A stretch of DNA of 64,000 bases from Epiperipatus broadwayi (Eukaryota > Onychophora > Udeonychophora > Euonychophora > Peripatidae). Every line of letters starts with the position of its first letter. Position 1 is the first letter of the stretch. Both the position numbers and the translations under genes were made by a program. The notes beneath the pieces are model-generated. The model made no database searches. It was not told the origin of the DNA and worked only from the letters and a program-made list of their open reading frames with translations. This document shows positions 11,921 through 24,431 of the stretch, one piece after another. The stretch lies in NCBI GenBank assembly GCA_028023455.1, contig JAQFVV010012435.1, forward strand, positions 1,986,001-2,050,000, given 5' to 3'.

Positions 11921-13672
11921 ACGGGCAGTTACATACTCCATATATTACATATCTGTAATACAAGCTTAAAACAAGTCACGTAATATATGACTTGATTTTT
12001 TGAATATGTTATATTGAAACAGACACATTGTTTCATATATTCTGAAGTTATCCCCTCTCCCATTCTAAAATGGTTTGATTTAAAAAAAAAGAAAGTTGAC
12101 ACAGTTATAAAAACAAAATGTGTAAATTCAAGTACTCTGAAATTAAATGACACATTTAATTAACAAATTTTTATTGTTAAAAATCTGTGGTTTCAAATGT
12201 TATCAATATAATATTTTCTTTGCTAGAGCTGAATGTTTACGAATTACAATATAGAAATGCTGTAATTAGTTCATTAAAAAAAGATAGTGTCACTTTCTTG
12301 CTTTAGGCAAAAGAAGTCAACATGTTTTTGAAAAACATGTTGGTCAGCGTGGGTGAGATAAAAAAGATGATAAAAATCATGGGAAGTTGGAGTAGTTGCA
12401 GTTGATTGATTGTCATAGTTGCTTTGCAGTAAATAGCAGATCAGTATGCAGTCAGTCTGCAGCAAAGATTTTAAATAATCAAACCACCATGGCCAGAATT
12501 AGAAAAGTGCAGCAGTTAGTGGGAGAAACTCGTAGTTACTGTAAAACTGCAATAAGAAGAGCAAATTACCAATATGGAAAACACTAGAATGTCTGACTAA
12601 TAGGAATTGCTCGCTCTTTTTTCCACCCCATGAAGAAGTCATGAAGATGAAGAAACATGCCTAAGTGCCCGCCAAAGAAAATATATACCCTTCAGTTGTA
12701 AGACACATTCCTGTTTAATGTAAAGATTTAACAGTGTTGAATCGCCAACAGATAAATTTAAAGAAAAGAAAACCCTAGATAACATTTGAAATATTTAAAG
12801 GTGTTTATGAAAGTGCTATAACAAAAGCATTTTGCAAAAGATAAAATAAAACGTTATTTAAATGATTAATTCAAATGACATACAGGAATTAAATGTGTGA
12901 ATATATTCGAATGTAATTAATTATTGGCTATTGAATGATTAGATAAAAGGGATTAATCCAAATATAAATCAAACTTACCTAAGAGTATATTACAATAGGG
13001 AATTAATAGACATGTCTACAAATATGGATATATGAGGAGAATATAAACTCACAGAAGGAGAATTTAAATGAGAAATGATAAAGGATGTATCCGTGATGCA
13101 CACACGGATATCTAAATAAATCCTTACTATGTGAGAACTGGAAGAACAGGATTGTGGAATATAAGTGATGGACGCTGTATGATTATCAATGATGGGACCA
13201 AGCATCAGAGAAGTTACTAATGAAATGGACTAACTGATCTATGGAACCTGAACTGCAATGAACTATTAGGAGTGTTATCCAAATACTATTATTTAAATAA
13301 GTTGTGGCTAACATAATATATCTGATCAGTATTTCATTTCATGTCATCCATTTTCTAGTGTACGTGTTCACAGGACTCTCATGTTTTCTGAGCTATGTTC
13401 GGCATAACCTGATCTAGGTGAGTAAGATTGTAGTAAGCTGGAACTCTAGTGGTACTTTTTGGAAACCAAAATAGATAAATTTCTAGATGTTTTCAATCTC
13501 TTTAATGCTTCCCCCTCTAATGAGCAGGAAATATTGTTGTAGTGGGAGGTAATATCAGCATTGGGTCACACCAAACATTCTTTCCTTTCTAAAATGTGCT
13601 CATCAGGAAATAAATCAACCATCAGAGGGGATGGAAACCCCAGTCCAGTTACTATATATATATATATATATA

Positions 13673-13723
<51 letters not shown>

Positions 13724-14145
13724 TGTGAATTATACTCTGCATTGTTATTGTTGGCATTCATATAGGGGCTTGGAATCAAGTTGCATAGATGCAGTGATCT
13801 TACTGTTTTCTTTCGATTATTTCATTCTATTAAATCAAGTGGTGTTTTTTTTTTAATTCATCAAATATTTATTTTTCTGTATATGTTATTTTCATATTAT
13901 GTAATTAAGAATTTTTTAAAATTATTAACACTTATCCAGTTTCCAAATTTATTATGTTAATTAATTTAACTATATTGTCATTAATTTATAACCATTAATT
14001 ATTTGCATTTTTATTATTTGACAATTTTTTGATTTTGAATATAGCTTACGATGTTCATTGTATATAGTGTTATATATTCATTATTTCTACATCGTATTAT
14101 TAATGTAGTTAGTAATTTAATTTATTTTTTAAACATAGTATACAT
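11921..14145. other. Intronic DNA, no gene seen; one TA microsatellite
   Basis: Nothing recognised apart from the (TA)n tract at 13653-13717. A somewhat GC-richer patch at 12300-12600 holds overlapping short frames on both strands, but they have no family motifs and no good splice context that I could define. Confidence 0.5.
13653..13717. repeat. (TA)n microsatellite
   Basis: Alternating TA over about 65 bp, interrupted once by 'aac' near 13675. Confidence 0.9.
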
Positions 14146-14253
14146 GTCTTGCATTGGTGGTCGAGAGGTCAGCGTGACTATCTGCACTTGCAGGCAGTTT
14201 CCCGGGTTGCGGGTTCACGTCCCAGCCAATGCTATGACACTTTAAAAAAAAAC
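14146..14253 (+). mobile_element. tRNA-derived SINE, copy 2, with target-site duplication
   Basis: Same family as 4422-4530: 'cttgcattggtggtcgagag' head, B-box-like 'gggttcacgtccc', 'gctatgacacttt' and a poly-A tail. The direct repeat agtatacat occurs at 14137-14145 and 14254-14262. The copy differs by several substitutions and a small deletion in the anticodon-arm region. Confidence 0.88.
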
Positions 14254-17161
14254 AGTATACATATAATTTGCTTATATGTGTACTCACCAACAATACAAAC
14301 CTCTCTTCATATTTGAGCCAGCAAACATACATGTATCGCCTGTTATATACTTATTTGAGAATGTATGTGTAATACCTTTAGAAATTGATACAAATTTTTT
14401 AATATTAAACTTTTTTTTTAAAAAAATACATAAATATAATAAAATCATAACTCTAATTTGAATTTATTTCTTTATATTATATTCATCTACATTTTTATGT
14501 TATATATATATATATGAGCAGTTTGGATTTTATTAGGTACACAATCATAAATTCCTCACAACTTTATCTAGTCTCATTAGCATTCAAATTAAAATTTTAT
14601 TTATTAATCCAATTATTTTAATTTAATTAAAAATGTATTTAATGCATGAATTTGTAATGTTAAAATTATTAGATTTATTCTGCAAAATCTTGACAGCTTT
14701 AGTTGTTAGGAGTGTGTGAATAATTAATTTAATATATTTTACTAGAAATTGAAAAATAAGTTTTGTTGAATTGTACATTTGTTTTAATATACACATGTTA
14801 TACGTGTATTTCTATCATCATCAGCCAATAATAGCTTCCTTTTCCCAAATTTTTCATGAAAAGCCAGTTGTTTATAGAGTGATGCAGCAAATTTTCATAT
14901 CTCATTATCATATTTAAATTCTGCCCTTTTCTTGATTTTCTTCTTATCTTTTAGTATCCTGCTTTGATTTGCTATGTATTCTAATGATATGTATATATCA
15001 GTTTATATACAACACATGCATGAGAAATAATGTTAATGATCAGCTTGCCATATCTATGACCTGAATTTGAATCTAGTCTGTGTAAAACACAAATGAATAT
15101 ACATACGTTTTATAATATATTTTTTAGTAATATATAAATATAAAACACACCCGATTTACAAAATGTTATTTATAGATATCTATAATCTGCCTACTATGAT
15201 TGGTGAGTTTCTCAGTTCTAGGGGGAACTGTTGAAGAAAGGACTGTACATGCCCTTATAGATTTCTTTCCCATTTCCAGCTATACTTGACAGTCTGCCTC
15301 ATGAGTAGATATGGTGACTCTACTGGCTGTAAGGTCAGCTTGTATTGAATCAGCTTTGGTACTGACAGTTACCAATACTAAATGTTGGTTTGCCTTGCTG
15401 TGTAACTGTTAGTCTATATATGGAGAACCAGGCTACTGTTATTCAGGTTTAACAGTTATTCTCTGGCCTTACTTTCAAAAAGGCGGACTATTTTTTTTCA
15501 GATCCCCAACCTTCATGGAAATATTTGGATTCAGTAAGCATCTTTGCCTATTTGCCTGTTTTTGCCATTGACTATGCATTATCTCCTTATATATGCTTTG
15601 ATTAACAGCAATGAATGCTCAATCTGATCACGATAACAAAGGAATCTGGACTAGTCTATTATTTGAAGGCAAAGTAAGATTTGGCACTAGGCCTGGATTG
15701 TTTTCATATTATTAGTCTAACTTGACCTAGCTAATTATCAATTATCAATTGGTAAATTAATATCTAATTATTGTTAGGTAGAGCCAGGATGGATAACCTA
15801 CAACATTTCGTGGGTCTTTATTTGGTGCCTTGGAGTTCTGGTTATGAAATTTTTTATTAATTTAAAGAGAAAAAAAATTATATTTTATTCTGTAGTTGTA
15901 GCACACTTCTTTTTAAATCTCTGACTGATTAATCCAGAGCAAGTGGTAAATGTTTTAACTTTTATTTTTTTATCAGCCTCCCAGTTTTGTTCTTTATGAA
16001 AGTTATTTTCACCAATAAAATTGATAAGAAAATGATGATGCATTCTGACTTTTCTAATCTGTAAAATGTTCTGCCTAATTTTAATCATTAAAAGTTGGGC
16101 TTAAGTCTCATTAAATATTTAAAGTTTAATTTTTTTTTACTTCAGTGCATTATTATATTATGAAAAGAAAAGCTGTGAATATAATTTATCTATAGCGTAC
16201 TGTATTTTATATATAAATTGAATAGCAATGCAGAAATTATGTCAAATTATAGGTAAAAACATTGCTCCATGGATTATAAAATGTTGACCAACCTTGATTT
16301 AGAGAATAAAGGAAAGTTTACTCAAATCTTTAAGGCTCGGTATTGGTGAATACTGCCTTATTTTTCACTGTTCTCTTAAGTTTTAAATGAAAAATATTTT
16401 CAAGAAATGTATTTTTTTCCACAAATCTTTTATTTGTGAATGGAAAGAGTTAATTTTTATGATAATTATCTGAAACATCAGATTTTACATATATAGGTTA
16501 TTAGTTTTTCAAAGTTAGTACTCATTCAGTATATAACATATGTGGCATTATGTTGGTGAATGTTTATTATATTGGTGCAGTGTTAATTATTCAGTAGAAT
16601 CTGCTATAATTCTTAATTGGTTCCAGACTATTTTGAGAAGCAGAGTCAAAAAGATTATTAACACAATCAAAAAAAAAAAATTAAGCAAGAAAGCAGAAAT
16701 AATATTTATTTATTTTAACTTTCTGAAGATCAATTTAATTTTTCCTATTATGAGACAGAAAGCAGTATTGGAAAAAACAGCACAAATGCAAATTTGATGA
16801 ATATTTATCCAGATAAAATAAACTTCTGATTGCTAGAAGCAGTTATATTCAGAAATAGTTTAATTGTAACTGTGTCAGTTTTTTATTTTATTTTAAAAGG
16901 TTTGTTTTAAAATATTAACTTGATAACTCTCATATTTGTTAAGAATTATTGAGTATTTTCTTCAGAAAAAGCATAGTACTTCTGTCATTGAAAATTGTTG
17001 TTGTTCATTGTCTTAACTTATATTGACATAGGATTTTTGAACAATGTGGATTTTCTCTCACTGCTTTTATTGATTTTTTAATTGGAAAAAAATCTGAATA
17101 GGTTCTTACAGTCACATGATCACCATTTCTTATGCTTGCTTTGTAACTGTTATTAAAACAG
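14254..17161. other. Intronic DNA, nothing recognised
   Basis: AT-rich sequence with one less AT-rich patch at 15200-15500. No protein family, RNA or repeat family was recognised. Confidence 0.5.
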
Positions 17162-17595
17162 GCAAAACTCTCCATACACTAATGCCACTCAGTGCAAGCC
17201 AGAATAATCAAATGATTCCAGAAGGCTTGTGCATAAAATCCTTATCTAGTGCTTAATCATCCAATATCTGCAGACTAGTTTCTAGCTTGTGGCTTTCATC
17301 AGTGAGGCGCCTTGGATCTGCGAGCATTGCACAGATCTGAGTTTTCAATTTTAAACTCATAGTTTTGTAGTTATGTAGAGATAAAAGGTTGTTGCTGGAG
17401 GGTAGCATTAGTTCCTAAGATTTAGGTGCAGTGCTCTCAGATCCAAGGCTCCTCACTAATGAAAGCCACAAGCTAGAAACGAACCTGGGGATATTGATGA
17501 GTAGGCACTAGATGGGGATTTTATGCACAAGCCTTTTTGCATCCACTGATTATTCTGGCTTGCACTGGGTGACACTACTGTATGGAGAGTTTTGC
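17162..17595. repeat. Fold-back family B, copy 1 (about 430 bp)
   Basis: Left arm 'gcaaaactctccatac' is mirrored by 'gtatggagagttttgc' at the right end, and the arms pair for about 170 bp ('gcaagccagaataatca' against 'tgattattctggcttgc'). Related copies are 45711-46246 and 58797-59285. The centre is shorter than in those two. Confidence 0.82.
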
Positions 17596-18060
17596 ATGTT
17601 TTAGGTTTTTGCAGTGTTCTTGAAGAAAATATTTTTTGGCAGTTCATTGTTTTCTTCTATACCATGTTCAAGGTGAAAACCTCATGTAACACCATTATCT
17701 GTCAAAATTGACTTGGCATTAGATTTTTTTCAAATTGTTTAATAATTATAAAGCAAGTATAAGATTTATAAGCAGACTTTGATAGATTTATCACGAATTC
17801 ACATTCATTCATTCATATTAAAAATATAAAAACAACTTAAAGTAAAAAAGAATTTGGTCATTTTCTGAAAGAAATGTTTACAGTAGTGTTTTTGTCTTCT
17901 GTACTTATTTAGAAGTCAGTTTTTAAATATTTAAAAGATCAGATGTGACGTTTTTTTTTTTTAGAATATTATTCATTTATAAAATTAAATTTAAAAAAAT
18001 CAGACACATAATTTGAGTTTAGTATAAAATAAAGATTTTATACAGAAGTGAAAGATTGCA
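17596..18060. other. Intronic DNA, nothing recognised
   Basis: AT-rich, no coding signal or repeat family seen. Confidence 0.5.
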
Positions 18061-18582
18061 TAGTTGTATTTATATATTGGATTACTTTCATAATCTAATA
18101 TTAAGTATTGAATGTCTTTAGAAAAATTTAACTTTATTTCAATATTCCAATTAAGTCCAACTTTTACTAATATCACACAGGTTAATATATGCACAATGTT
18201 TGAAGAGGTATTATTCTCCCCTCTTCTTCAGCTGTTGCTGACCTGGACCCTTGGATTTTTGACTATTGAATTTTTAAGATAATGCTCTAACTGAATTTTA
18301 AGGTAATGCTCTAGCCAACTGATTAGAGCATTATCTTAAAATTCAATATTCAAAAAATCAAAGGGTCCAGTTTTGATTTTTACGTTAATACTGTCACTTA
18401 TCAGGCTAGCAACACCTGAAGAGGAGAGGATAATACCTCTTGAAACATTGTACATATATTAACCTGTGTGATATTATTAAAGTTGGAGGTAATTGGGATA
18501 TTTAAATAAAGTTAAATTTTTTTAAAGACATTCAATACTTAATGTTAGATTATGGAAATAGTTCAATATATAAATACAACCA
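18061..18582. repeat. Large fold-back element C (about 520 bp)
   Basis: Arms of roughly 240 bp are inverted copies of each other: 'tagttgtatttatatattg' pairs with 'aatatataaatacaac', 'agtattgaatgtcttt' with 'aaagacattcaatact', 'cacacaggttaatatatg' with 'catatattaacctgtgtg', and 'gagcattatcttaaaattca' with its mirror around the centre near 18300. The arms differ at many sites, so the element is old or both arms have evolved separately. No relative was found in the window. Confidence 0.78.
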
Positions 18583-18778
18583 AAATAGCATCATCACAAG
18601 TCTTCAGGAAAATAAGAGAGGTTAAAATTTTCAAAAATTTACCAGGTGGAATCAAAGAAATTTTTAGAATTTGTAAAGATTATAACATCATATATCTTAG
18701 CTAGCTGTGCACCTAGACAAAAAATTGCATGTTTAATTTTATAAAAATTAATTTTTTTTTTAAAAAAAATGCGGAATT

Positions 18779-18885
18779 GTCTTGCATTGGTGGTCGAGAG
18801 GTCAGCGCGACTGCCTTGCACTTGCAAGCAGTTGCCCGGGTTGCGGGTTCGCGTCCCGGCCGATGCTATGACACTTAAAAAAAAA
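18779..18885 (+). mobile_element. tRNA-derived SINE, copy 3, with target-site duplication
   Basis: Near-identical to the copy at 4422-4530. The direct repeat atgcggaatt flanks it at 18769-18778 and 18886-18895. The high identity suggests both are young insertions of the same subfamily. Confidence 0.9.
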
Positions 18886-18895
18886 ATGCGGAATT

Positions 18896-19950
18896 TCTAT
18901 ACCCATTATTTAAAAATTAATACAAAAATAGTTATTTTAATGTAAGAAAATGAATCAATTTATATGAAAGACGTCATTGTTATTGGATTTTTTTATTTTA
19001 AAGTTTAATGTGAAAAAATATAAATGTTATCTTTTCATAACTTATTGTATATATTTAATTTTTGTGTATTTTAATCTATCATATATTTCCTTGTTATTTA
19101 AATTCAATTTAATTCAATGCTATGTAAAATGGAATACAACAACCAGTAGTCATTTACCTAATGCACATAAGAATAATAGAAAAAAACCTTAGCATTGAAG
19201 AAAATGATTTAGAGGTATGGAGAGGGCGGGGGGAGCAATTCTTGACAGAAGTTTTGGGCAGTGAGATGACAAATTGTATATTAATTTTTGAGCATTGTAG
19301 AATTGATTAATTCAAGATGAAGGATATATTTATTCACAAAATCTTTATAGTATGTTCTGATTATACAAAATATGGGAGAAAACGTAAGATCATTTGAATA
19401 ACAAGGAATTAGATTTAGATGTCTAGATGTCTATAATATCTAGTGTAATAGCGAGAGAGATTAGAGGATATATTTGAAAGCAAATCTGAGGTGTTTGTAA
19501 ATTTGTAGATATTCTTGTGTAAATATGTAATGTCTCTTTTTTTTCATCAACAAAATGTTAAAACTGTTAGGAAAATAGTTGACAAATATATATTGAATTT
19601 TTTAAATATATCTTTTAATGTGAGGGTTCCAGATAACCGCCTATTTCTAAAATTATGAGCATCAAAGAGTGGAAAAGTGATTGACTGGTTAAATATCTTT
19701 ATTTTGTCTTTGTATGATCCCCATTATTTTAAATACCCTATTCACTATGATATTAACATGAAGTGAAAGGATGCACTACTGGAAAAAGTAATTCCAAGAT
19801 TCCTTTTCTAATTATTTTTACAAATGATTTTAAAATCAGAATAGAATAGGAGAACTGTAAAATTTCACGTTTTTGATTTAGGAGACAACAGAACATTTGT
19901 ACAGTAAAATAATAATACTCAGTATGTATGTGTATTATTGTGTATTGTTT
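18896..19950. other. Intronic DNA, nothing recognised
   Basis: AT-rich, no supported coding region or repeat family. Confidence 0.5.
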
Positions 19951-20042
<92 letters not shown>

Positions 20043-20547
20043 GTAGGTAGGTAGGTAGGTAGGTAGGTAGGTAGGTAGGTAGGTAGGTAGGTAGGTAGGT
20101 AGGTAGGTAGGTAGGTAGGTAGGTAGGTAGGTAGGTAGGTAGGTAGGTAGGTAGGTAGGTAGGTAGGTAGGTAGGTAGGTAGGTAGGTAGGTAGGTAGGT
20201 AGGTAGGTAGGTAGGTAGGTAGGTAGGTAGGTAGGTAGGTAGGTAGGTAGGTAGGTAGGTAGGTAGGTAGGTAGGTAGGTAGGTAGGTAGGTAGGTAGGT
20301 AGGTAGGTAGGTAGGTAGGTAGGTAGGTAGGTAGGTAGGTAGGTAGGTAGGTAGGTAGGTAGGTAGGTAGGTAGGTAGGTAGGTAGGTAGGTAGGTAGGT
20401 AGGTAGGTAGGTAGGTAGGTAGGTAGGTAGGTAGGTAGGTAGGTAGGTAGGTAGGTAGGTAGGTAGGTAGGTAGGTAGGTAGGTAGGTAGGTAGGTAGGT
20501 AGGTGGGTGGGTGGATGGATGGATGGATGATGGACAGATGGACGGAC

Positions 20548-20624
<77 letters not shown>
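19951..20624. repeat. Composite GATA / GGTA / GATA microsatellite (674 bp)
   Basis: Three blocks: GATA repeats to about 20040, then GGTA repeats (about 116 copies, 20041-20503) with hardly an interruption, then a short decayed GGTG/GATG/GACG stretch (20504-20547), then GATA repeats again to 20624. The long open frame on the minus strand here (repeating Tyr-Leu-Pro-Thr and Tyr-Leu-Ser-Ile) is a by-product of a 4-bp repeat and not a gene. Confidence 0.98.
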
Positions 20625-21257
20625 TTTGACTACAAGTATAATGTACATACTGGACTTTAGATTTAGATTTAATTAGAGGGCATTTGAATACAGACTTTCA
20701 AACTTTCTTCAGCTATCCACTCTAGTTTATATAATCGATACACTTGACCACATACATATGAGAAAAATAAGTGATTCCCAATATATATATATGTATTCCA
20801 TGCTGAATTAGCACTCATCATTTGGTCCAGATTATCTCTCTCACACACATATAATCTGTGCTCAGTTTATATTAAGATAGCAAATGTTTAAGATAATACC
20901 AATATATGTATTTTAAGCAAATCATCACTCATTATTTGGTCCAGATCATCTCCCACAAACATATATAGTCTGTGCTCAATTTATATTAAGATAGAAAATC
21001 TTCAAACTTTAATGGACAGGTTTCAATCTTCTTCACTCTCCTCTTCAGCCTTCGATGTTATTGAAAATATGATGGTGGACAGCTCAAAGTCTTGTTGTTG
21101 GTAATATTGTTGCCATATCCATGTTGGCTTTAAGTCAGTCTGACCCCTAAGATATAGGACCTTAATATGTCCATTTAAATATGCAGAAGGATGAGCATAA
21201 TTAAGGCTGAGTCTGTAATACTTGACTGCAAGTATAATGTTTATACTGAACTTTAGA
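20625..21257. repeat. Direct repeats of about 37 bp bracketing the family A copy
   Basis: 20625-20661 and 21222-21257 are diverged direct copies sharing 'caagtataatgt', 'atact' and 'actttaga'. They lie just outside the ends of the family A element at 20671-21216, with the microsatellite on the left. They are too long for an ordinary target-site duplication. Confidence 0.65.
20671..21216. repeat. Fold-back family A relative, left arm only
   Basis: Begins with the family A left terminus ('attagagggcatttgaat', then 'cagactttcaaactttc') and continues through the inner words 'ggtccagat', 'atctgtgctcagtttata' and 'aatggacaggtttcaatctt'. Part of the arm is repeated in tandem (compare 20818-20880 with 20928-20990). 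The middle ('ccatatccatgttggcttta', 'taagtcagtctgacccc') matches 48900-48940, so this and the copy at 48581-49025 are one subfamily lacking the right arm. Confidence 0.7.
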
Positions 21258-21265
21258 TGAATCAT

Positions 21266-22206
21266 ATTAAAATCCTGTATATGAGGAGTCAGAGTGAGTC
21301 GATTGTGCTATAATAAAAATTAGATGTTAATATTCTCATAAAATTTTCCCGCTCTTTTGGGTACTTAATAAAAATTATACGGTCAAAATGATAAATATTT
21401 AAGCCAGTTTTCCAGTTTCAGAGTAAGCAAATCTAATTAAGACAACAATAAATTAGATAAAGTACTGTAATTAAATTATAGAAAAAGAGCTATTCAGGAA
21501 TAATTCTAAATTGAGTGAACTAAACATGCCTCCTATCAAATTGTAATTGGGTTTTCAAGAACCCATTGTACCACTTGTCAGTTTAAAAAAACAAAACAAA
21601 ACTGGAACATTTGAAGTATCTTTACATTTCTTCATTTGCATGACAGGGATTCGTCACAATAAACAAAATAACTCTTTTTTTTTACTCAAGTAACTTAACT
21701 GCCTTGATGTATTAAAGAGCGAGAATGGGATAAATAATAAAAACAACAATAATAATCAATTTAACTTTTTTTATATCATTTTGAACTTTTTATTTCAGTA
21801 GCGCACCAAAATTAAAAGATTTCTTCGGCAAAAAAAAAAAAAGTTTGCCCTTGGAAATAAAGATGTGACATGGTTTTAATACAAATCAAGCACATTTAAT
21901 GTTAATACTTCAAAATCATGCCACTCATGAACAGGTTGTTGCAGGGCTTCGATCAAGACAAAACTGTCACTTTAAATTGCAACTTCTCTTGTTAACACTT
22001 GTTAATTTTCAAAAATGTATAGTCGAGCAGCTATTTTTTTTATTCCTATTATTAAAATATGTATAGCATTGGACCAAAGTGCGCGTGTGTGTGTGTGTGT
22101 GTATAAAAGGTAGAGAAAGTTCAGACAATTTCAGTTCAAACTGGTATACTTGAAATTATGAAATAAAACAATATTGCTGATGTAGGAAAATAAAAAGAGA
22201 AACTCA
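21266..22206. other. Intronic DNA, nothing recognised
   Basis: AT-rich with short homopolymers. No gene or repeat family recognised. Confidence 0.5.
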
Positions 22207-22300
22207 AGCGTTGATGACCGAGTGGTTAGCACAGCTGCCTTACAAGCAGTTGTCCCGGCGTTCGCTTCCCCGGCCGACGCCTTGACACATTAAAAAAAAA
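22207..22300 (+). mobile_element. tRNA-derived SINE, diverged subfamily
   Basis: A tRNA-like head ('gcgttgatgaccgagtggtt' with A-box-like 'tgaccgagtggtta', anticodon-arm-like CTGC/GCAG pair, 'gttcgcttcccc' in the B-box place, acceptor-like end 'ccgacgcc') is followed by 'ttgacacatt' and poly-A. The order matches the other SINEs, but it lacks their extra 8-10 bases before the B box. No clear flanking duplication. Confidence 0.75.
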
Positions 22301-22732
22301 CAAAACAGCAATTATCTCATGATCTTGCTTAGATATGCTTTTAAATTAAGCTGATTTTGAATTTCTGGCGATTAAACTTGATAGTAAAAAAAAAAGGAAT
22401 AAAAGATGGAGAGATGAATTACATCTTAAGTTCCTCATGGAAACAAAAAGCGATTGTGGAGTTATATATATATACACACACAATGGCATTGGATATACAG
22501 TAATAACATCAGTTTACAATAGATTCTCAAGCAAGATGAAAATGATAATGAGAACAAAGATATTAAAAACTAACAAAATATTTTGCAAATTTTGGGATTG
22601 ATTGGAGCAATACTCATTAAAATATATTAACCCATTTGGATATAATACGAATAAATTTATTTCTATATTTGGCTTTTGTTTACATTCCCACATATATATT
22701 TAGAAGAGGTTTATAGTGCAAGTCTGCCTAGC

Positions 22733-22850
22733 TTTTTTTTTTTTTTTTTCATATGTCATAGCATCTGCCGGGACGCGAACCCACACCCGTCTGCAACCAA
22801 CTACTTGCTTGCATGGCGGTTGCGATACCTCTCGGCTAACAACGCAAGAC
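22733..22850 (-). mobile_element. tRNA-derived SINE, minus strand, with target-site duplication
   Basis: Reads on the minus strand: a head with 'gttagccgagaggtatcg', B-box-like 'gggttcgcgtcccgg', 'agatgctatgacata', then poly-A (poly-T on the plus strand at 22733-22749). The direct repeat gtctgcctagc occurs at 22722-22732 and 22851-22861. It is more diverged from the 4422 copy than the 18779 copy is. Confidence 0.87.
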
Positions 22851-22869
22851 GTCTGCCTAGCTTTCACTT

Positions 22870-24431
22870 TGGGTTTTAGTCTAATTTGTGTATAATTTCC
22901 AAAACATTTTCAATAGCCTTTGAATTTGTTTTCAAATAATCTTGGCTGATAATCAGTCTGCTAACTATCTACTATTGACTGGCTATTGAGCATCTAACTA
23001 TTTTTATCCAGAGGGGGTAAAACAAGAAAGGGAAATTGCTCAACAGGTAATTAACCTACTTTGTACTTCACTGCTCCACTCTGAGAAATTGTCTTTTATA
23101 TGTATAGCTATGATTTTTTTCTCTATTAGGTTAATAGATTAAGCAGACTTATGAGTATTATGACCAAACAATAATTGTCTACAGTAGTTTGATATTCAAC
23201 TAACACAATTTATTTTCGTTTTCATTACTAGAGTTTCGTCAGAAATATTAATGAAATTACAAAATATTTGAGTATATGTAACTATATGTGTTTGTGCTAA
23301 TTGATATGTTAGAGGTTTTTTTTTTTTCACTATTTTAGCTTTCTTATGATGTAACTGAATTTCAGAACTGAAATTTAATCATATACATATATGTAGCATC
23401 ATAAAGCAAAAATAGGATTTGACATTCTCTACTTGTCGCATCTTATTTCTAAGTTGTGTGTGTGTGTGTGTTTTATGGGACAAAAAGATTGCTTTTAATA
23501 TGATATATAAGACAATGTGTGTGTTTTATGGGAAAAAAAGATTGCTTTTAATATGATATATAAGACAATATATTTTATTACATAAATATTTTTTTCCACT
23601 ATTTTTAATGATCATTTTTATAAAATTCGGTATATTTAAAATGACATGTTTTGAAATAAATTTTATTCAATTATATTAATTTCTCGTTTTGCTTGACTAC
23701 TTTTAGGAAAAAAAAACTTTTTATCAAATCTCATTTAATTCATTTTTTATATATATATATTTCTATGATTATGCTTTTAAATGTTTTAAAATGTATATTA
23801 TTAACTGATTCAGGCTTTCACTTTGAACTTATGGAAGTTTGACCTTATTTTTTTAAAATATGACAGCTTTTAAAGAGACATAATTATTCACAGTTGTTTT
23901 AAAAGGTATTAGTTTAATTCTTAATACAAGAGAGAAAAAAAATCACTTGTTTACATCTTCAAAAAGTCTTTTACTGATTATACTATTTTTAACGATATAT
24001 CACCATTACAAAACGATGGTTGCTTTAATTTTATTCTAGTATTTGTCGTCTAAGTTTTTTCCCCACATTGTTAAGACAAAATATTTTGTCTGACATAAAA
24101 TCCTTTTTTAGTTAGGTCTCTTATTTTTTTTGGAATCAAGTTTAGAATTCAGTTAAAACATATATTACACTTTTAATGTTTTGTTAATCTTATTGATTCT
24201 GAACTTAATAAATATTGATTTTTTTTTTTAATTGAAAAACAAAAAAGAATCTGAAAATAGTGGTCCACAGATGAAAAATCCTAAAGCAGCACCGATTAAT
24301 AGATTCTTTGACTTTAGGCATATAAATATGCTTGTGAACTCCTCTTTGATTATTGTTAGCAAGGATCAAAAATATTATACATTTTTTTATAATTTATTTA
24401 ATTATTATTATTACAAACTATTTGTATCATA
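22870..24431. other. Intronic DNA, no gene seen
   Basis: AT-rich. Apart from the tandem duplication at 23464-23569, nothing was recognised. Confidence 0.5.
23464..23569. repeat. Two-unit tandem duplication (53 bp)
   Basis: 'gtgttttatggga' through 'gatatataagacaat' occurs twice with an offset of 53 bp and only one or two differences. It is recent and lies next to a (GT)n run that may have helped the slippage. Confidence 0.88.

Noticed and set aside
12396-12587. 63-codon plus-strand frame
   Set aside because: Overlaps an equally long frame on the other strand, has no family motif and no supporting splice sites.
19951-20624. CRISPR array or telomere-like repeat
   Set aside because: No spacers between units; the 4-bp unit is a plain microsatellite and does not match known telomere repeats.
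19935-20648. 237-codon open frame on the minus strand with Tyr-Leu-Pro-Thr repeats
   Set aside because: It is the translation of the GATA/GGTA microsatellite; a 4-bp repeat without stops is open in every frame of a strand.
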